A stretch of DNA of 64,000 bases from Elusimicrobiales bacterium (lineage in GTDB: Bacteria > Elusimicrobiota > Elusimicrobia > Elusimicrobiales > UBA9959), in NCBI GenBank assembly GCA_028713125.1, contig JAQTOU010000001.1, positions 328,273-392,272 of the forward strand, read 5' to 3'. The notes under the pieces are model-generated. The model made no database searches and had not been told where the DNA came from. It saw nothing but the letters and a program-made list of their open reading frames with translations. Shown in pieces: positions 55,981 through 63,533 of the stretch (within the stretch, counting starts at the first letter, position 1; the number at the start of each line of letters is the position of its first letter). A program made the position numbers and the translations under genes.

Positions 55981-56732
55981 GCTTATACGCATTAGCCATT
56001 AAAGTTCCGTCGATAGAACCCTTAGCCCCGGCCGCCTTCCTGGCGGGAGTAAAAGGCTATAGCCGCGACTCCGCGCGGGCCTTCCTCCGCGCCCAGCCCG
56101 GCTTCCTGGGAAGGAACCTCCAGTTGGAAGCCGCGCGCGAACTTGCCGCCGCGGCCGGCCTCGCGGGCTTCGAAACGATGCTGGTGGAGGAAACCGCGGT
56201 GCAGGCCCCGCCCCGCCCCATCGAGGCAGAGAAGATAGAGCCGAAAGGGAACGGCTTCAACGCCACGGCCGGGGGCGCTCTCACTTTCATCCCCTACGAA
56301 TCAATAACCGTTTTCACCGCCGCCGCCTACGACGCTTTCACCGTCCCGGACACCATCCAGGACATGAACCCGGGCGTCTTCGAAAAGATGGCGCGCCTCG
56401 TGGGCGCCGAAACGCCCAAAGTCCCGGCGCCGGTACGCGAGACTTTTTTCCGGGCGGATATAATATCCGGAGAAGAGCGCCTGCGCCTGCTCCTCAAGCC
56501 CGAGAACCTCGATTTTTCCCCCCTCGGCCCCGCGCGCTCCCCTTCCAGCCTGGTGAATTTCCGCGCCCTCCTCGGCACTATCTCGGCGCCCTGCTTCAAG
56601 GCCGTAAAGAACGAATTCCTCCTCGCCTTCCTCGCCGGCCGCCCCCTCACCCCGCTCAAGATCGCCGGCCCCGAAGCCGCCGACCTGGAACTCACCCGCC
56701 TCCTCCTCCTGACCACCAAACGCGCAGACTGA
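55977..56732 (+). CDS. Unknown protein with L7/L12-like helical N-terminus
   Basis: 251 residues. The N-terminal segment GYSRDSARAFLRAQPGFLGR then EAARELAAAAGLAGFETMLV repeats a pattern of short helices known from L7/L12-like 'peptide-linker' folds. After a Pro/Glu linker, a domain containing GALTFIPYESITVFTAAAYD may be PH-like. The remainder is mixed helix, with no visible catalytic triad. It overlaps the cysteine desulfidase-like gene by 4 bp. I do not recognise a family, and no function is assigned. Confidence 0.65.
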   Translation: MSLYALAIKVPSIEPLAPAAFLAGVKGYSRDSARAFLRAQPGFLGRNLQLEAARELAAAAGLAGFETMLVEETAVQAPPRPIEAEKIEPKGNGFNATAGGALTFIPYESITVFTAAAYDAFTVPDTIQDMNPGVFEKMARLVGAETPKVPAPVRETFFRADIISGEERLRLLLKPENLDFSPLGPARSPSSLVNFRALLGTISAPCFKAVKNEFLLAFLAGRPLTPLKIAGPEAADLELTRLLLLTTKRAD

Positions 56733-56763
56733 AAAAATTCTTCCCCCCCGCTATCTCCCCGGA

Positions 56764-56940
56764 GGGGCGGCAGGGGTATGGGTTTGGAGCGACCTCTCGG
56801 GATGGAGCGAAGCGACAGTTCCCCGCCCCGAGCTTGCATAAGCGCGAGGGCCGAGAGAGGAGGCGCGGCCACGGTGTGGCCGACGCCGTGAGCGACGGGC
56901 CCATACCCCTGCCGCCCCGACTTAGCATCTCGCGGTCTTT
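56764..56940 (+). repeat. Dispersed structured repeat, copy C (candidate ncRNA)
   Basis: Terminal arms of 19 bases (56764-56782 and 56900-56918) pair perfectly. Inside are CTTGCATAAGCGC (56833-56845), hairpin GGCCAC-GGT-GTGGCC (56867-56881) flanked by GGCG/CGCC, and CTCTCGG/CCGAGAG arms. The GCAAAA motif is replaced. The tail CGACTTAGCATCTCGCGG with a TTT end is at 56918-56940. It lies between tandem plus-strand genes. Confidence 0.82.
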
Positions 56941-56953
56941 CCCCTAAAACATA

Positions 56954-56982
56954 TTACCAACAGTAAATTTTCCTGCTATAAT
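56954..56982 (+). promoter_or_regulatory. Promoter of the DUF3536 glycosidase gene, leaderless
   Basis: TTACCA (56954-56959), a 17-base spacer and a perfect TATAAT (56977-56982) are followed by 6 bases and the ATG at 56989. There is no Shine-Dalgarno sequence. Confidence 0.65.
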
Positions 56983-56988
56983 GACCTT

Positions 56989-59451
56989 ATGGAAAAGCAC
57001 CATTCCTCCCATAAGAAATTTTTCACGCTGCACGCTCATTTTTACCAGCCGCCCCGCGAAAACCCCTGGACAGGCAAACTGGATCACCAATCCTCCGCCT
57101 GGCCCTTCCACGACTGGAACTCACGGATAGCCCGGGAGTGCTACCTTCCCAACGCCTGCGCCCGCATCAACGACAATTCAGGCCGCGTCCTCGAACTGGC
57201 CAATAACTACCTGCACCTCAATTTCAACTTCGGCCCCACGCTCTTCTCCTGGCTGGAGAAGCATTATCCTTTCTATTACCAAAAAATAATACACGCGGCG
57301 CGCGCCTCCCGCGAAAAGACCGGCCACTCCAACGCCATCGCCCAGGCCTACAACCACCTGATCATGCCCCTGGCCTCGTTCCAGGACCAGCTCACCCAGG
57401 CCCTCTGGGGGATAAAGGATTTCGAGCACCGCTTCGGCTTCAAGCCGGAGGCCATGTGGCTGCCCGAAACCGCCGCCTCCGACGACACCCTCCGCCTTAT
57501 GCTGGACCTCGGAATGAAATACGTTATACTTTCCCCGTACCAGGCCGACAAGATAAAGATGCACGGCGCCGAAGACTGGGAAGACGCCTCCATGGGCGAT
57601 TTCGACACCACCCGCCCCTACGCCTGGCATGACAAGGCTCCCGACGGAAGCAATATCAGGGGCCGCAGTCTGCCTGTCTTTTTTTACGACGGGCCGCTCT
57701 CTAAAGCCGCGGCCTTCGACGGGCTGACGAAGAATTCCACCGCCTTCGCGGACAGGGTGGAAGCCTGCTACCGGCACGGCCACCACGGGCCGCAGCTGGT
57801 AAGCATGGCGGTCGACGGAGAGACCTTCGGCCATCACCACAAGTTCGGAGATATGACGCTGGCTCACGCCTTCCTGCACGAATTAAAGAATCGCGGCATC
57901 GAGACGGTGAACTACGGGCAGTACCTGGAACACCACCCCCCCGCGGATGAGGTCCTGATAAAAGCCGGGCCTGACGGAGAGGGCACGGCCTGGAGCTGCG
58001 CGCACGGTGTGCGGCGCTGGAAGGGCGGCTGCGACTGCGGCGGCGAGGGCAGCTTCAGCCTCAATTGGAGGCTCCCTCTGCGGGCCGCCCTGAACAGCCT
58101 GCGCGACGCGGCCGCCGACGTCTATACTGCGGAGGGGTCAAAACTATTCAGAGCCCCCTGGGAAGCGCGGAACGCCTATGCGGAGGTCTTCCTCGCGCGC
58201 TCGCCCGAAGCCGAAGAAGCGTTTTTCTCCAGGTTCGCCTCCCGCCCGCTGGACAAAGCGGAAAGAGCCCGGGCCCTCGAACTCCTGGAAATGCAGCGGC
58301 ACGCCATGCTGATGTTCACCAGCTGCGGCTGGTTCTTCGCCGATATCTCGCGCATCGAGGCCCTGCAGAACCTCCGGTACGCCGCCCGCGCCGCGGAGAC
58401 CATGATCCGCCTCGGCTATGAAAACGCCGCGCGGTCCTTCCTCTCCATGCTGGAAATGGCCCAGTCTAATTATCCCGAAGCTGAAAACGGGCTTAAACTG
58501 TACCAGAAGCTGATCGCCGAGAACTCCCTGGCCAGGCAGAAAGCGGCCGCGCTGCTGATCGCCGAAGCCATGCTCGGGGCGGAGCAGAACTGCGCCGCCT
58601 GCGCGGCCATGCAGGCCGAAGAGCGGATGAACAGGGACGGCGTGCTCTGCCTTCGCGGCAAAGTCATGGCCCCGGGGCCTGTCGCCCCCTCTCCCATGAC
58701 TTTCTGCTATCTGCGCCGAGGCGAAGAATTCCCGCTCATGTTTTTCCGGGAGCAGGGCGGGGCGGGCGCCCTTAAAGAGATCTTCACCCTGGGCGGCCCG
58801 GCCGAGATCCAGGCGGCCCTGGAGAAAGACCGCTCCTTCGCCAGGATCACCTTCGATGATTTTTCCTGGGAGGAAAAAACGCTTTACGCCTGGATGCTGG
58901 CCGACGCCTCGAGGCACAGCCACGCCGCCGCTATCTTCAGGATCCTGGAGGACTACCTTTACCTGCTCGCGCGCCTGCCGGGCATGGCCCTCGCCTCCTG
59001 GGCCCCGCTGCGCGCCCAGGCCTCTACCTACGCCAGGCAGGCGGCTGAAATAGTTTTCAGCCGCGCTATGGGCGCAGCCCGGGCCTCTGAGATGGAAAAC
59101 CTGGCCTCGCTGGCCGCTCGCCTCAAAGCGGCAGGGCTCGAGCCCGGCTTCGCCCCTTCCCCGGAAGCCTCCGCGGCCATGGCGGCGGGCATCGCCGGCC
59201 CCGCCCTGGGCTCCCCCTCTCCCCAAACTCTTGCGCCCCTGCTCGACCTCTTGAGGGCGGCCCGGGACCTGGGACTGGAGGACCTGATGTTCCATCTACA
59301 GAACTACCTTATGGAGCTCTTCGCCGCGGCTGGAAAGGAGTCTTTTCCGCCGGAGGCAGCGGAAGCGGTACGCGGGATCTATTCCCTGTCGGGGATAATA
59401 ATCAATAAATTCGACAGCCGGCTGGAGGAGCTGGCGGAAAAAGCCGGATAA
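56989..59451 (+). CDS. GH57 glycosidase with DUF3536 domain
   Basis: 820 residues without a signal peptide. The GH57 N-terminal barrel begins FFTLHAHFYQPPRENPW and contains LHLNFNFGPTLFSWLEKHY, the probable nucleophile Glu in MWLPETAASDDTLR (about 160) and the second acid in SMAVDGETFGHHHKFGDM (about 275). A DUF3536-type C-terminal half follows (about 410-810, FTSCGWFFADISRIEALQNL). GH57 enzymes act on alpha-glucans; DUF3536 proteins are annotated as alpha-amylase/alpha-mannosidase. The cytoplasmic location suggests glycogen turnover. Its next neighbour, on the opposite strand, is a GH57 branching enzyme. Confidence 0.9.
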   Translation: MEKHHSSHKKFFTLHAHFYQPPRENPWTGKLDHQSSAWPFHDWNSRIARECYLPNACARINDNSGRVLELANNYLHLNFNFGPTLFSWLEKHYPFYYQKIIHAARASREKTGHSNAIAQAYNHLIMPLASFQDQLTQALWGIKDFEHRFGFKPEAMWLPETAASDDTLRLMLDLGMKYVILSPYQADKIKMHGAEDWEDASMGDFDTTRPYAWHDKAPDGSNIRGRSLPVFFYDGPLSKAAAFDGLTKNSTAFADRVEACYRHGHHGPQLVSMAVDGETFGHHHKFGDMTLAHAFLHELKNRGIETVNYGQYLEHHPPADEVLIKAGPDGEGTAWSCAHGVRRWKGGCDCGGEGSFSLNWRLPLRAALNSLRDAAADVYTAEGSKLFRAPWEARNAYAEVFLARSPEAEEAFFSRFASRPLDKAERARALELLEMQRHAMLMFTSCGWFFADISRIEALQNLRYAARAAETMIRLGYENAARSFLSMLEMAQSNYPEAENGLKLYQKLIAENSLARQKAAALLIAEAMLGAEQNCAACAAMQAEERMNRDGVLCLRGKVMAPGPVAPSPMTFCYLRRGEEFPLMFFREQGGAGALKEIFTLGGPAEIQAALEKDRSFARITFDDFSWEEKTLYAWMLADASRHSHAAAIFRILEDYLYLLARLPGMALASWAPLRAQASTYARQAAEIVFSRAMGAARASEMENLASLAARLKAAGLEPGFAPSPEASAAMAAGIAGPALGSPSPQTLAPLLDLLRAARDLGLEDLMFHLQNYLMELFAAAGKESFPPEAAEAVRGIYSLSGIIINKFDSRLEELAEKAG

Positions 59452-59476
59452 GAAGGGGATCGCGGATTCCGGAGGA

Positions 59477-59519
59477 AAATAAAGAACCGCGGTCCTTCAT
59501 GGACCGCGGTTCCTTATTT
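59477..59519. terminator. Bidirectional intrinsic terminator
   Basis: Arms 59477-59495 and 59501-59519 pair with one mismatch around a 5-base loop (core ACCGCGGTCC/GGACCGCGGT). A/T-rich ends serve the convergent GH57 genes. Confidence 0.88.
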
Positions 59520-59530
59520 GGAGCCGGCCT

Positions 59531-61150
59531 TCAGCTTCTCGCCGCTTTCTCGGTTTCCTCCGTAGAGAAAACCCTGTAGTTCAGCCCGGGGAAGATATTG
59601 TCGCGCCACTCGATGTCCTTCAGGTAGCCTTCCTCCACCCGGTTGCCCATTATCTGCTCGTAAAGGCCGTTAAAGCGGTGCGTGTGGGCGACGAAGCGCT
59701 TGGTGGAATAGTTCTTGGCCGTGCCCACCGTCATCAGGAAAGCCCAGTCGGAGGACATCCCCAGCACAACTTCGCGCGCGCACTGGTTCAGCGCCCGCAG
59801 CAGGATGCCTTCGGCCGATGGGAACTTGTTGGCCATCTCCACCATCCGCTCGACCTGCTTGTGCAGGTGGCGGTACATCCAGTCGTTGGTCCCGTTGAGC
59901 CAGACCTCGTTGTAGCCCTTGTCCCCCCAGGTGGACATAGACGGCTGCACGACCTGGTTGTCGGGGTGCAGGCCGAGATATTCGCTCGGCGTGACCATCT
60001 TCACGGTTTTCTGGTCGTGGTGTATCTTCTTGAAAAGGAATTCAAGGAAATCGGTGCCCTCGTACCACCAGTGGCCGTACAATTCGGCGTCGTACATGGA
60101 CACTACGATGGGCTTCTTGCCTAGGAAATGGTTGAGGTGCTCTATCTGCCGCTCGCGGTTGAACATGAAATTCCCGGCGTGGCTGGCCGCCATCTCGCGC
60201 GCCTCGGCGGGATTATAGGCGGCCTTCTCGTCGAGCCCGACCTTGCCGGTGATCTTGCAGTACTTCATGCCGATATTGCGGCGCACGCCGTCCTGGTGCA
60301 GGTAGGGCTTCACATAATCGTACTCCAGGTCGTAGCCCAGGTCGCGGTAGAACTCGCGGTAGCGGTGGTCGCCGGGGTAGCCGGTCTCCGCGCTCCAGAC
60401 CTGCTGCGCGCTCTCCATGTCGCGGCCGAAGGCGGCCACTCCGGAGGGACAGTAGACCGGGGCGTAAACCCCGTAGCGGGGTCGCGGGCTGCCGTAAATG
60501 ATCCCGTGCGTCTCAAGGAAAAAATACCGGATCCCCTGCGCCTTCAAAAAAACGTCGTCGCCTGGGTTATAGGCGCATTCCGCCAGCCAGATCCCGCGCG
60601 GACCGCGGCCAAAATGCTTGCGGTAATCGTCGGCGGCCAGCTTTATCTGGGCGTGTACCGCCTCTTTGCGCAGCTCCAGCGGGAGGAAACCGTGGGTGGC
60701 GCCGCAGGTGATGATCTCCAGCTTGCCCATGTCCTGGAACTTTTTGAAGCCCTCCAGGACCTTCCCGTGGTAATAGTCCTCGTAAAGCTCCCTGATGCGG
60801 CGGAACTTGGTCTCGTACATCTTGGCCACTTCATAGAACTTGGTATTGCGGGTGCGCACCACTTCCTTCTCGGCCAGCTCCAGCCGCAGGCTGTAGTAGC
60901 GGCGGAAGCGCTCGCGCAGCAGGTCGTCCGCCATCATATTGCAGAGCGGCGGCGTAATTGACATCGTCACGCGGAAATCCGTGCCTTCCGCGGTCAGGCG
61001 CTCATAGACGTCCAACAGCGGGATATAGGTCTCGCACATAGCCTCGAAGAACCAGTCTTCCTCCAGGAAGTCCTCGTACTCCGGGTGCCGGATGAACGGC
61101 AGATGCGCGTGGAGAACCAGTGAAAGGTAGCCTTTTTCTTTATTTGGCAT
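59531..61150 (-). CDS. GH57 1,4-alpha-glucan branching enzyme
   Basis: 539 residues. YLSLVLHAHLPFIRHPEYED is the GH57 N-terminus. Further markers are MSITPPLCNMMADDLLRERF, the nucleophile Glu in PRGIWLAECAYNPG (about 190), the catalytic Asp in SMYDAELYGHWWYEGTDFLE (about 352), and a DUF1957 helical C-terminus (LLRALNQCAREVVLGMSSDW; FVAHTHRFNGLYEQI). It makes alpha-1,6 branches in glycogen in the cytoplasm. No GlgA or GlgP is in the window. It overlaps the DUF4912 gene by 11 bp and is read after it. Confidence 0.93.
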   Translation of the reverse strand: MPNKEKGYLSLVLHAHLPFIRHPEYEDFLEEDWFFEAMCETYIPLLDVYERLTAEGTDFRVTMSITPPLCNMMADDLLRERFRRYYSLRLELAEKEVVRTRNTKFYEVAKMYETKFRRIRELYEDYYHGKVLEGFKKFQDMGKLEIITCGATHGFLPLELRKEAVHAQIKLAADDYRKHFGRGPRGIWLAECAYNPGDDVFLKAQGIRYFFLETHGIIYGSPRPRYGVYAPVYCPSGVAAFGRDMESAQQVWSAETGYPGDHRYREFYRDLGYDLEYDYVKPYLHQDGVRRNIGMKYCKITGKVGLDEKAAYNPAEAREMAASHAGNFMFNRERQIEHLNHFLGKKPIVVSMYDAELYGHWWYEGTDFLEFLFKKIHHDQKTVKMVTPSEYLGLHPDNQVVQPSMSTWGDKGYNEVWLNGTNDWMYRHLHKQVERMVEMANKFPSAEGILLRALNQCAREVVLGMSSDWAFLMTVGTAKNYSTKRFVAHTHRFNGLYEQIMGNRVEEGYLKDIEWRDNIFPGLNYRVFSTEETEKAARS

Positions 61151-62012
61151 CGGTATTCGTGGCCCTGGTGACTTTTATATCTATCTCCCTGGAATCTGTC
61201 TCGTCCTTGGAGAGGGCCTTTACGGGCATATCGACGACCCCGTCGGGCAGCGCGAAGCGCATCGAAAAAGTCCCGTCGGGGTTCAGGTTTACCCTGCGCC
61301 CCGAAACGGTGACGAAAGCGTCGGGTTCGGTGGCCCCGTAAAGTATAAGTTCACAGTCGGCCACCAGCCAGAAGGGCTTCTGCTGCCCGGGTTTCTGGAG
61401 CGCCTGGGAGGACATGGAGCTTACGCCCCAGGAGGAGGCGCGGGAGAAAACGGCGCGCAGCATTTCCCAGCGCTGGGCCAGGGATTTGGCCACTTCGCCG
61501 GAGCCCTTGCCTATATATTCCACGCCAGAAAGCTGCAGCAGTTTGTCGAAGTCCGCGGTAACGGCCATCCACTTCTCGTCTGTCACGTCCGAGACGCGGC
61601 CCCCCGGCAGCTTCACGGTATTGGTCTTGACCAGGCCGATAAAGGAGCCGTCAGGCATCGCCAGGCCCACCTCGCAGCAGTAGGCGCGGCCGCCTTCCTG
61701 CACGTTCACATACCAGCTCTTTGCCTCGAGCATTACCGGTATATCGAAATATTTCTCGCCCTGCTCGCCGTCCGCGGCGCCGGAGACGTCGAAAACCCTT
61801 ATCACCTGGCGGCCCTTCTTCAAGACATCGTCGCCATGGTCGCGGCGGAGGTTCTTCAGCGAATTTTCCGTGATCTCCCAATAGATGAACATCCAGTTGG
61901 GATCGCGCGGCAGCAGCGCCGCCTCGGTAGTGCCGTAGCCGGCGGGCAGCTCTTTGTGCTCTGCCTCAGGCGTGGTATTGTTTTTTTGTATCTGCCCTGA
62001 CGAAGTCATCAT
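61140..62012 (-). CDS. DUF4912 domain protein
   Basis: 290 residues. The DUF4912 core is visible: LPRDPNWMFIYWEITENSLK, VIRVFDVSG, YFDIPVMLEAKSWYVNVQEG and RAYCCEVGLAMPDGSFIGLV. A C-terminal carbohydrate-binding-like sandwich (LVADCELILYGATEPDAFVT, VNLNPDGTFSMRFALPDG) follows. DUF4912 proteins occur next to GH57 branching enzymes in many phyla and may bind glycogen or assist the enzyme. GGAGA precedes the ATG. The 11-bp overlap with the branching enzyme gene shows co-translation. Biochemical role unproven. Confidence 0.88.
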   Translation of the reverse strand: MMTSSGQIQKNNTTPEAEHKELPAGYGTTEAALLPRDPNWMFIYWEITENSLKNLRRDHGDDVLKKGRQVIRVFDVSGAADGEQGEKYFDIPVMLEAKSWYVNVQEGGRAYCCEVGLAMPDGSFIGLVKTNTVKLPGGRVSDVTDEKWMAVTADFDKLLQLSGVEYIGKGSGEVAKSLAQRWEMLRAVFSRASSWGVSSMSSQALQKPGQQKPFWLVADCELILYGATEPDAFVTVSGRRVNLNPDGTFSMRFALPDGVVDMPVKALSKDETDSREIDIKVTRATNTDAK

Positions 62013-62208
62013 TGTCTCCTTTCGGATCTATAATGTTAATGCGTACCCGGGGGCCTGGCCGGTTAGATGAAAAATAACTTTGGTATCCCCCCATGAACTT
62101 CCCCATAACCATTGTAGCAAATCCCAAAGCTCATAAAAAGTAAAAAAACCCGCTCGCCGGCGCAAAAAAAGGACCCCGGACTGTATTTTTGAGGGATTTA
62201 TATATAGT

Positions 62209-62249
62209 CCCAAGGCCTATATAGCCTTGGGCCCTTTGACGCTGGTCAA
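62209..62249 (+). promoter_or_regulatory. Adjacent palindromes upstream of the MBL-fold gene
   Basis: CCCAAGGC (62209-62216) pairs with GCCTTGGG (62224-62231) across a 7-base loop. Four bases later lies TTGAC-GCTG-GTCAA (62236-62249), the same layout as the site at 7354-7367. A TACAAT -10 (62266-62271) would place the second palindrome over the -35 region. Confidence 0.45.
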
Positions 62250-62299
62250 GCGCCACGGCATCCCATACAATATGCCATGGAGCAAACTCTCGGCGCCCG

Positions 62300-62305
62300 T
62301 ATAAA
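62300..62305 (+). promoter_or_regulatory. Candidate -10 for leaderless MBL-fold mRNA
   Basis: TATAAA is followed by exactly 6 bases and the ATG at 62312. The TACAAT at 62266 is an alternative that would give a leader of about 35 bases. Confidence 0.35.
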
Positions 62306-62311
62306 GGCTAA

Positions 62312-63271
62312 ATGAAAAGACTAACTCTTGCCGTGGCCATTCTACTCCTTGCCTCCGCGAACCTAAGGGCCCAGCTCAACGCCTACTTCGTCAACGTAGG
62401 ACAGGGCGACGCGATCTATCTCGAGTTCCCCAACGGGACCAACGCGCTTATCGACGGCGGCCCTTCGGGCGAGCCGATCTACCAGTTCCTGAAAGGGAAA
62501 GGCGTCACCAAGCTGGACCGGGTGGTCCTCACCCATCCCCACAGCGACCATTACCGCGGCCTTAAAAAAGTTTTCAATTCTTTCGAAGTGGACAAATATT
62601 ACGACACCCGGGCGGAGAACGTGGACGCCCAGGGGGACAATAATCTCCGCGAGCTGGCCGGAGCCGAGCCCGGTTGCAGGACCCTCTACCCCGAGCCCGG
62701 CAGCGAGCTCAAGTGGGACAGCAATGTAACCGTGAAGGTCCTCAGTTCCTGCACCAAAGCGGTGCAGATGCACGACAATGACGAAACCAATAACTGCTCC
62801 CTCGTGCTCCGCGTCTATTATAACGGCAACGGGATACTTCTCACCGGCGACGCCGAATCCACCATCGAAAGCGAAATAATGCGCAACTACAAAAGCGGCC
62901 TTAATTCCACCTATATCAAAATAGGCCATCACGGCGCGCGCACCTCCACTTCCGCCCAGTTCCTGGCCCGCGTCCAGCCCAAGGTCGCCATAATCTCAGT
63001 CGGCAAGGACAATGTCTACGGCCACCCCCACAAAGAATCCTTAGACCGCCTCCGCGCCGCCGGCGCCCAGGTCTACACCACCCTCGGCGGAACCCAGTCT
63101 CTCACCATCCCGGCCCCCCACAAAGGCATGGAGCTGCTCCTGGACGGCCAGCCCCAGTTCGGCGACCTGAGCAGCACCGAAACCCCCAAGTTCAACATGG
63201 AAGAGCGCCCCTTCGAAACCGCCGACCGCGCCGCCCTCCAGCAGCTGCAGGAAACCGCCCCAGCGAAATAA
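62312..63271 (+). CDS. Exported ComEC-like metallo-beta-lactamase-fold hydrolase
   Basis: 319 residues with a signal peptide (MKRLTLAVAILLLASANLRA). It has the ComEC C-terminal hydrolase pattern: YFVNVGQGDAIYLEFPNG, ALIDGGPSG, the zinc motif LTHPHSDHYRGL, NNCSLVLRVYYNGNGILLTG followed by DAE, KIGHHGARTSTS and a final ISVGKDNVYGHPH. Known relatives include the nuclease domain of ComEC and secreted MBL proteins. No ComEC membrane domain is present. Substrate may be nucleic acid or a phospho-compound; not established. Palindromes lie upstream and a strong terminator follows. Confidence 0.85.
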   Translation: MKRLTLAVAILLLASANLRAQLNAYFVNVGQGDAIYLEFPNGTNALIDGGPSGEPIYQFLKGKGVTKLDRVVLTHPHSDHYRGLKKVFNSFEVDKYYDTRAENVDAQGDNNLRELAGAEPGCRTLYPEPGSELKWDSNVTVKVLSSCTKAVQMHDNDETNNCSLVLRVYYNGNGILLTGDAESTIESEIMRNYKSGLNSTYIKIGHHGARTSTSAQFLARVQPKVAIISVGKDNVYGHPHKESLDRLRAAGAQVYTTLGGTQSLTIPAPHKGMELLLDGQPQFGDLSSTETPKFNMEERPFETADRAALQQLQETAPAK

Positions 63272-63278
63272 ACCCCCC

Positions 63279-63319
63279 AATAAAAAACGCGCCCCCTGTC
63301 TCCGGGCGCGTTTTTTATT
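63279..63319 (+). terminator. Intrinsic terminator of the MBL-fold gene
   Basis: AATAAAAAACGCGCCC (63279-63294) and GGGCGCGTTTTTTATT (63304-63319) pair perfectly around a 9-base loop. T-rich ends are present on both strands. Confidence 0.9.
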
Positions 63320-63381
63320 TTTAGAAGGAGATTCGGCACTGCTGCTTCCCGGCTAGAGTAAAGACGCGCAATATCTGTGGA

Positions 63382-63533
63382 GGGGCGGCAAGGGGACCGG
63401 GTTAGCAAAACCGTCGTTGAGCCCGACGCTTGCGTAGCGCGGAGGGCGAATACCGAGCGAGGCCACGGTGTGGCCGAGTGTGTTTTGCGTTCCGGTCCAC
63501 TTGCCGCCCCGACTGGGCATCCCGCGGTCTTTT
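63382..63533 (+). repeat. Dispersed structured repeat, copy D (candidate ncRNA)
   Basis: 19-base arms (63382-63400 and 63492-63510) pair with one mismatch. Inside are GCAAAAC (63405-63411) with GTTTTGC (63482-63488), a CGTCG/CGACG hairpin (63412-63428), CTTGCGTAGCGC (63429-63440) and hairpin GGCCAC-GGT-GTGGCC (63461-63475). The tail CGACTGGGCATCCCGCGG with a TTTT end is at 63510-63533. It lies between the convergent MBL-fold and ABC genes. Confidence 0.82.

Noticed and set aside
57998-58020. CACGGTGTG-containing hairpin (GCGCACGGTGTGCGG) as a fifth repeat copy
   Set aside because: It lies inside the DUF3536 gene and encodes a family-typical CAHGVRRW segment; no other repeat motif or terminal stem flanks it.
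62028-62213. 61-residue minus-strand frame upstream of the DUF4912 gene
   Set aside because: It needs a TTG start, has no ribosome-binding site, covers the palindromic intergenic region and shows no family resemblance.
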